From positions 1 through 57,423 of the IMG/VR virus record IMGVR_UViG_3300042561_000852: a stretch of 57,423 nucleotides of DNA; one strand, 5' to 3'. Below are positions 8,501-17,500 of this stretch, piece after piece (position 1 is the first letter of the stretch; every line of letters begins with the position of its first letter). The stretch comes from a virus. Made by a program: the position numbers and the translations under genes. The notes under the pieces were generated by a model. It was not told the origin of the DNA, did no database searches, and was given only the letters and a program-made list of their open reading frames with translations.

Positions 8501-11500
8501 GCGCGACCGTGGCACTGACCAAGCAGGACCGAGCGAAGCTGCTGGACTTCAGCCTGAAGCAAGCGGCCGAGGGCAAGCCGAGTCTGATCGAGCAGGCGAA
8601 GCAGCGCCACGCGGCGCAGAAGCAGAGCCAGCCGCTGCCCCCGCCGCCGATCCCCGCGCCGAAGGGCTGACGCTCTCCGCGCCGGCCGCGCCGGCAGTCT
8701 CACGGCAGGCCGCGCCGCCCTCGCAGCAGGGCGGCTTGTTCGCGCCCCCGACCCGCGGCGAAGTCCTGGCCGGCGAGCGCAAGCGACGCGACGACGAGCG
8801 CGACGGCAAGAACGCCACCGGCCGCACCGACATGATGGCCGGCGATGGCGAGCTGTTCGCCGGGCCGCGGCCGGAGCAGGCCGATGTTGAGCAGGCGATT
8901 GCTGCCGAGCAAGTCGCCGAGCGCCCGAAGCCCTGGACGGTCAGTTCGTCGGAGTGGATGACTTCAGAGCGAGCCGAGATCGACGCAGCACGCGCTAGCG
9001 AAGACGCTGAAATCCCGAGGTTGCGTGCTCGTGTCGAATACAACCGCAATCAGCTACGCGGCCGGATGCCCAAAACTGACCGTGCTCGGCTTGAGCAGCT
9101 GGTGGATGATGACGAGTTCCGAATCTTGCAGCTTTCATCAAGGCCGCTCGATCCGGATGGGTTCGACATCACTCCGGCGCGTCATCGCCGCATCGTCGAG
9201 AGCGCCATGCGGCGCGGCGAATCCATCCCGGCAGAAGTGTTTGCGGAGTATCCGGATCTCGCAGCCGAAGCACAGTCGGCTCCTCCCTCGCAGGGGGAAA
9301 AGGTCGAGGCTGCGCCTGACTCCCCTGTTGTTCCGCCTGGTGTGCTGGACGCCCCTGCAAATCAGCTTGTTTCTCGTCTGAACAAACTGGTGGAGAAGCG
9401 CGAGAAGTGGAACCTCGCGCACATGCAGAAATACCGAGACGGAAGCGCAACCAGAGCGCAGACCACCACTCACAGCGCGCGAATCGCAGACCTCAACGAG
9501 CAAATCAAAGAGCTGAGAGACGCGATTGCGGCCGAGAAGTCGGTTTCCCCCTCGCAGGGGGAAAAGGTCAAGGCTGCGCGCCAGCCCCTCGAAAACGCGA
9601 CGGCACCAGACGCCGAACAAGAATCAGACCCGGTCATCACCGAGACCCAGGCCCGCCAAGAAATCGAGTGGATCGACATGGGCACTCAGGGCGGCGTCAA
9701 GTCGCTCCGCTTGCGCTTCCGCGGCATGGCTTACGGCGACCTGGAAAAGTCCGGCAAGGGCCGATGGATCATCGAGGGCAGCGGCGAGTCGTTCGTCGGT
9801 CTGGCCGAAGCCAAGCGCGCTGTTGCGGATACCGCCATCGAGCGGCTGATCGCGGATGGGTATGTCGAGCGCGCGCCTGCGGTCGAGGCTGCGCGCCAGC
9901 CCTCCGCAAACACCATTTTCACCGAAGACGCCGCCGAGAAGGCGCGCGCCCGCCTGCGCGCAAAGCTGGGCCGCCCAAACTCCGGCATCGACCCGGAAAT
10001 GCTGCAGGACGGCATCACCCTGGCCGGCTACCACATTGAGCGCGGCGCGCGGACGTTCGCCGCCTACGCTCGCGCAATGGTCGAGGACATGGGCGACGCT
10101 GTGCGCCCATTCCTCAAGAGCTGGTATCTAGGCGTAAAGTTTGACCCGCGCGCGGCTTCGATCGCGTCGGAAATGGACAGCGCCGCCGCCGTTGAGTCGG
10201 CCGACGCCAATCAGGAGTTCGGCGATGTACCAAGTTCCCCCGGAGACGTGGCAGGAGCTGGCCAGTCAGGGCCGGCTGCGGCATCCGACGTGGCAGAAGC
10301 TGATGCCGCTGCCGGTGGAGAAGCTGCTGCCGGCGCTGGACAGCCTAGTGGACGAGTGGGAGCAGGAGCACCCGGAGCGCGCGGTACGCGCGGCCCTGCT
10401 GGTGGCGCCGCTGCTGGTCGAGCGGGCCGCGATCAGCGCGTTCCTGCGCAGCAGCCCGATGGGCGAGAGCCTGCGGCCAGCGATGCCGGAGCTGCTGACG
10501 GTCGAGGAAGCCGTGGCGATGGCGGATCAGGAGTTCAGGCTGAGCGCGACGGAGCGCGAGGCGCTACGGAAGCTGCTGCGCGAGCACGAGGCGACCGCGA
10601 CAAGCTGACCCAGCAGCGCGCGGCCGAGTCGATCCCGGTCAGGCTGGGCGACATCGAGAACATTCGCGCGACCCTGCCGTATCTTCTGGAGGGCCAGCAG
10701 GACGACGTCGCCAAGGCCGAAGCGCGATTCGCCAAGCCTGACGGCTACGGCATGCTGTTCACCAACGGCACCGGCACCGGCAAGACCTTCACCGGGCTAG
10801 GCATCGTCAAACGCTTCCAGCGGCAGGGCAAAACCAACGTCCTGATCGTCGCGCCGTCCGACAAGATCATGTCGGATTGGGTCAAGAGCGGCATTCCGCT
10901 GGGCCTGGACATCACGCAGCTGGCCAGCACGTCCGACGCCGGCCGCGGCATCGTGGTCACTACCTACGCGAACCTGGGCCAGAACGATGCCCTCGCAAAG
11001 CGTGAGTGGGATCTGATCGTGGCCGACGAGGCCCATTACCTCATGCGCAGCGCCGATGGCGAGAGGACGGCCGCGCTCGATGCCCTGCGCGCGATCACCC
11101 TGCACCCGGATGGCTACATGCAGCGCACCAACATGCTGCATCGCGAGCTGGTGGACCGTGGCCGCGATTTGTCGGATCAGGCGAAGCGTGCCCGCATGTC
11201 GGACGATCAGCGCGATTGGTTCCGCGCGAAGGGCCTGGAGGAACAGGCGTCCGCCGCATTCCGCGAGCTGGACGCGCGCCGCAAGGAAGTGCAGGCCGAC
11301 GTGATGGCGAAGCAGGGCGCCTCGCGCACGCGCGCTGTGTTCCTGTCTGCGACCCCGTTCGCCTATGAGAAGACCGTGGATTGGGCGCAGGGCTATCTGT
11401 TCACCTACCCGGAGTCGCAGGGCGGCGGCTACAACTCGCCGGACTCCTTCGGCGCCTTCATGATGTCCAACTTCGGCTACCGCATGCGCTACGGGAAGCT

Positions 11501-14500
11501 GACGGCGCCCGAGGCTGGCGTCGACAGCGGGCTCATGCAGCGCATGTTCAACACGCGCCTCAAGCGTGAGGGCGTGCTGTCTGGCCGGCGCCTGGATGTG
11601 GCCGCCGACTACAGCCGCAACTTCGTGCTGGTCGAGTCGGCCATCGGCCGCCGCATTGATCAGGCCTTGGAGTGGCTGCGCGAGAACGACGGCACCCGCG
11701 AGATTTCCGACAAGCTGCGCGAGTCCTTCGACTACCTCGCGCGCCGGTATACCCTCGAAGCACTGAAGGCGCGCGAGTCGGTCGCGCTGATCCGCGAGCA
11801 CCTGGCGCTTGGCCGCAAGGTCGTGGTGTTCCACGACTACAAGAAGGGCGGCGCGCGCAACCCCTTCGACTTCGACGCCGGCAGCGTCGGCCCCACCGAA
11901 GCACAGACCATCGAGCAGTTCCGCGCCGAGTTCGGCGACCTGATTGAAGGCATGCGCGGGCTGATCTCGCCGATCGACCTGCTGCAGCGCGAGTTTCCCG
12001 ACCTGCTGCTGTTCAACGGCGACGTATCGCCGAAGAACCGCCGCGCCAATGTCGACACCTTCAACGACGACAGCACCGGGCCGCGCGTGATCTTGGTGCA
12101 GACCGATGCAGGCAAGGAGGGAATCAGCCTGCACGACACCACGGGCGAGCATCAGCGCGCGCTGATCAACCTGGGCATGCCGACCAAGCCGACAGACCTG
12201 ATCCAGCAGGAGGGGCGCATCTACCGCACCGGACAGGTCAGCAACGCGATTTTCAGCTATCTCAACACCGGCACGAGCTGGGAGCGCGCGACGTTCGCGC
12301 AGACCATCGCCGGTCGCGCCAGCGCCGCCGAGAACCTGGGCATGGGCGAGGAAGCGCGCGCCCTGAAGGACTCGCTGGTGCAGGCCTTCGAGGACAGCGC
12401 GCAGCTGCGCCCCGGCTACGAGGGCGAAGGCACCGGCGGCAAGGCGGCCGACGCTGCGGCCGCGCGCATGCTGACCGAGCACGACCGCGCTGTCTCGCTC
12501 TACTACGCCAACCAGAAGAAGACCCAGCGCACCAAGAGCGCCGAGGGCACCGACTACTTCGCGACGCCGGAGCCCGTTGGCCTGGCGATGGTGCGGATGG
12601 CTGACATCCGTCCGGGCGAGTCTGCGCTTGAGCCCAGCGCAGGCCACGGCGCCATCGCGCGTTGGTTCGGCGACACGGTGAAGAAGACCGCGGTGGAGCC
12701 AAGCCCGGAGCTTGCGAGCCGTCTTGCGCTGTCCTTCGACGGTCGCATTGTGGATGGGCGTTTCGAGTCGCTTGACCTGGTCAACAAGTTCGACGCCATC
12801 GTGATGAATCCGCCTTTCGGCACCGCGGGGCGCACTGCCGTGGATCACGTCGCCAAGGCTGCGAAGCATCTTCGCGAGGGTGGTCGCATCGTCGCGCTGA
12901 TTCCGACCGGGCCGGCTGCGGATAAGAAGTTCGATGCGTGGCTCTACGAGCAGGACGACAAGGGGCGCGTGGTGCACCCCGACCTGCACCTGGTCGCAAC
13001 CATCGAGCTGCCGGCCGTCACCTTCGAGCGCGCCGGAACCAATGTGCGCACTCGGATCGTGGTCGTCGACAAGCTGCCGGCAGATGTAATGCAGTTGGCA
13101 CAGCAGGATCGCGACCTTTCGAGCGCCGAGACGATCAAGGAGCTGTTCGATCGCGTCGAAAATCTGGAGATTCGCGCTCGCACCAGACCGGCTGAGCCTG
13201 AAGCCGAGACCGCGCCAGCACCAGCACCGCAGACAGAGCGCAAAGCGAAGGCAGAGTCGAGGGATGCGGCGCGCGATACGGCCAAGGCCGCAGGCGTCGC
13301 CCCCACAGGCGAGCCGATCGTCACGCACATCACGGGCAAGGGCAAAGAGCTGGTCGGAGTCGTGCGCACGGGCATCACCAAGGCGCAGGCACAGGCGATC
13401 GACGCCTACACCTTCGCCAAGAACGGCGGCTGGTTCATCCGCGTGGAGCATCTGAAGCCGGCGGGCAACTTCAGCCGACCCCGCAGCGCTGCATTGCCGG
13501 CGGCCGTCGTCGATCAGACGCAAACCCCCGAGTTCCGCCGCTGGTTCGGTAACAGCAAGGTGGTGGATGCCGAAGGGCGGCCGTTGGTGGTGTATCACGG
13601 GACGACCTTCGACTTTGAGGCCTTCAAGACCGGCAAGGCCAAGAAGGGAAACGAACTGCCTTTCGGTGCTCACTTTACCCCTAGCCCGGACATTGCCTCA
13701 CAATTCGCAGATAGCGAATCGGGGAATGTCCTGCCTGTTTACCTGTCGATCCTCGCCCCCCTTGATCTCACTCCGGAGGCTAATGAGTTCGCAGTTGTCG
13801 GCACCCCGGAGGGGATGCTTGCCGAAGAGGCCATAAGGGCCAACAAGCAAGAGCCGAAGCCGTACAGGCGATGGCAGTACCAGCCTTGGACGCAGGGAAC
13901 ACCGAAGGGTGACGATCTTGTTCTTCCGCTCAAGGCTGAGCTTGACGTTTTGAGGGGCGACAGGGGGCGCGCGATCATTCAAAAGGCTGGATACGACGGC
14001 GCGGTCTATTCCGCGACCTACTATCGCGGCCCCTTCGGATCTGGCGGCAGGACGCTTGACCGGAGCTACATCGCCTTCCGCCCCGAGCAGATCAAATCCT
14101 CCACCGGCAACCGCGGCACCTTCGACCCAGCCGACCCGCGCATCGCCTACAGCCAGCCAATGCCCGGCGACCGCATCCCCATGGGCCCGCTGCGTTCCGA
14201 CGCAGCCATGCGTTTCGCCGTCGCGGCAGCGCTGGACGGCTGGGCCGGGCAGAAGCCAATCGTGCGCGTCGTGCGCACCGCTGCCGAGCTGCCGGCCGAC
14301 GCGAAGATGGGCGAGGGCTGGCAGACCGCCGAGGGCTACTTCGACGGTGCTGATGGCGTCTGGCTGGTCACCGAGAACCTGGCCGACCCGCAGCGAGCGC
14401 TCGAAGTCCTGCGGCACGAGGCCGTGGGTCACTTCGGCGTCGAGCGCATCGCGGGCGCGTCCTGGCCGAGCATCCTTGCTGGCGTCGAGTCCTTCCGCGG

Positions 14501-17500
14501 GCAGCGCCGCAACAGCATGTCGAAGCCGATGGCGGCAGCGCTGGCCGAGGCAGAAGCGCGCTACGAGGCCGCAGCCAGCGATGACCCGCTGCTGTTCGCG
14601 AAGGAGCTGCTTGCGGTCATGGCCGAGACGGGCACGCGGGCGACGTGGATGGATCGCATGCTCTCGCAGCTGCGCGCCTTCCTGCGCAAGACTGGTCTGA
14701 TCGGCGATGCCTTCAGTGAGGCCGAGCTGCGCAATGTCCTGTCTGGCGCGTTCCGGCTGGTCGAGCGCGGCGGCAGCCTGACCGCTGGCGCTCCGGTGGC
14801 GGCTGGCGGCATGCAGTCAATCCGGCCCGACGACGTCGCCGCCTACATCCTGCGGATGATGGGCCAGAGCGACGCCGACCTGTTCCGCTACCCGAAGTCG
14901 GACAGCACCAGCTTTGCGAAGGTGGTGAAGGACGTCAGCAAGAACGCGATCGCCGCAGTGAAGCTGGGCGAGGTCGAAGCCAACTTCACCGAGAACCTGG
15001 ACGACATGCTGCCGGCGGTGAAGTGGGGGCTTCGCCTGCCGGACGGCTCGCAGGCCTTCGTCTACATCGAGCAGCCGAGCCCATACACGCCCGACAGCGG
15101 CCTGCGCATGTTCATCGACGCCAGCGCCGGCAACGCAGGCGCGAGCCTGGGCAGCGCCGCCTATGCCGCGCTGTTCCAGTGGGCACTGAACACCGGCCAC
15201 ACCTTCATCGGCGACCCCAACGGGCTGAGCACCGAGGCCCTGCTTCGGCGCACCGAGCACATGCTTTCGGCCGCCCTGAAGCACGGCACCACGCGAATGA
15301 TGGCGCCGCACGCGCGCCAGGTGGACCCCATGGACAAGAAGTGGGGCCCGTCGCAGGATTGGGCGCACCCGCTGGAGTGGACGGACGGCGACGACGTGGC
15401 GAACGTCACGGCGCTGATCCGCACCAGTGTGGAGAATCACCGCGCACTGCTGCAGGGGACCGAGGCCGATGGCGCCGTATATCGTCTTTCCGATGGACAG
15501 TTCATTGGCGCTGGCGGACAGCCTCTCACCGACGAGGGACTGCGACGCGCTGCTGCAACTGCTGGAGCGCGATTCCGAGCGAGTGGCCGCTTTGCCGGTC
15601 CAGAGTCCCGAGCGGCAGCTGTTGGCGGCTCTACGGTGGCGCGCACGCTGGTTCTCGGCTCGCTGCTCGACGGATCGACTGGATCCACGGGACAACGACG
15701 TGAGCTACTGGCTGATCTTGCAGAGCGGCTGTCCGCTCAACGCCTGACCTATGACCGCGCGCGGGGGCTGTTCTACAGCCGGCCGGGCGCATCCCGCCTT
15801 CAGCAAAACATGAGCACCGATCGGTCCGAAGCAATCAGCCAGATCCTCGACGCAATCAAGCGGGATGGCAGGGTCGAAGGCTGGGGGCTCCGGGTTATCG
15901 ACGTGGACCCCGATGTTGGGAGCGATGGCTTCCTGCCGCCAAGCTTCGTGTGGGATAACGGGGATCAGACTGAGGAAACCCTAAATGGAACTTCTGCAGT
16001 CGGCATCCGAGAGCTTTCAGAGTCCGGCATCGATAAGGCGCTGCGCCTCCTTGGTGTCGGCGGAAGCGGTGAAAATGGTTTCTACTTCGGTGATCGCGTC
16101 CTGTTGGTCAACGGCGAACCGAAGGGCTCGGGGGAGGATGCTGGCGAGGTGATCCTTGCGGAGGCCGAGCTGATCGGTCAGTGGAAAAAGTCGGGCAGCG
16201 GCCCCAACGAGATCTTGCCCAATCCGCCTGGCCTTTTCAGCCAGCCCCGCCTCGGCCCCCAGCTTCCGCAGAATCTCGGCCAAGGCCCTGCAGCGTCCGC
16301 CGCCCGCGGCGCGCTGCTCGCTGTCCGCCAGCGCGTCCAGCAGCTCACCAGCCGCGAGACGATCGACCGCCTGCTCTACGAGTTTCAGGACAAGTTCGTC
16401 GACCTGAAGCGCATTCAGGCGCACATCCGAGAGTCCGGCGGCACCGTGTCGGATCTCAATGACGCCTACCTCGGCGAAGAGCTGTATCACTCCCGAGTCA
16501 TGGCGCGGCACGAGCGATTCATGGACTCGGAGCTGAAGCCGCTGCTGGCCGACCTGAACGCGGGCGGCTTTACCATCGAGCAGTTCGAGCAGTTCCTGCA
16601 CGCCCGGCATGCGCCCGAGGCGAACGCGGCGCTCATGAAGCGCAACCCTGACGCCAAGACGGTGCAGGACGAGCGCGATCGCACGGAGCAGGCTGTTCGC
16701 ACACTGCGCGTGCAGCTTCAGCAGGCGCAGAGCGCCGGCACCGCCACGCGCGCGATTGAGCAGGCCTTGGAGCTGGCCGAGCTGGAGCGCGACCGCTGGA
16801 AGCGCACGCAGCCGTTCAAGGGCACTAACACCGAGCGGGCGATGCTGTCGGGCATGTCGGACGCCGACGCGGCCGCGATCATGGCCGCACTGTCGCCGGC
16901 TGATCGCGCCAAGATGGACGCCCTGGCCGCGCGCGTGGATGCGATCAACGCGAAGACGCTCGACCAGCTGGAGCGCTACGGGCTCATGTCGCGCGCCGAC
17001 CTTGACGCCTGGCGCCAGACCTATCAGCACTACGTTCCGCTGCATCGCGACGAGGCCAACCCGGACAGCGTCAGCCATCCGACCGGCTCGGGCTTCAGCG
17101 TCCGCGGCGATGCGGCGAAGTCGCGCACCGGCTCGGCGAAGGCGAAGGTGACCAACATCCTCGCCCACATCGCCATGCAGCGCGAGGCGGCGATCACGCG
17201 CGGCGAGAAGAACGCGGTGGCGAAGCGCCTGTATGTCCTGGCCGGCCAGAACCCGGACCCGGACCTGTGGACGCTGGACAAGGCGCCGACGATCACCCGG
17301 CTGGATCCGGCAACGGGCACCGTGCGATCGATGCCGGACCCGACTTACCGGCAGCAGCCGAATGTGGTCATGGTGCGGATTGCCGGCGAGGACCGCGCCA
17401 TCGTCTTCAGCGAGCGCAACCCGCGCGCGCTGCGGCTGGCCGAGTCTCTGAAGGGCCTCGATGTCGACGACCTGCACGTCGTCTTGGGCTGGTTCTCGAA

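Noticed and set aside
10797-13673. 958-codon reverse frame opposite the helicase/methylase region
   Set aside because: Same shadow effect; the sense strand encodes clear helicase and methylase motifs across the whole interval.
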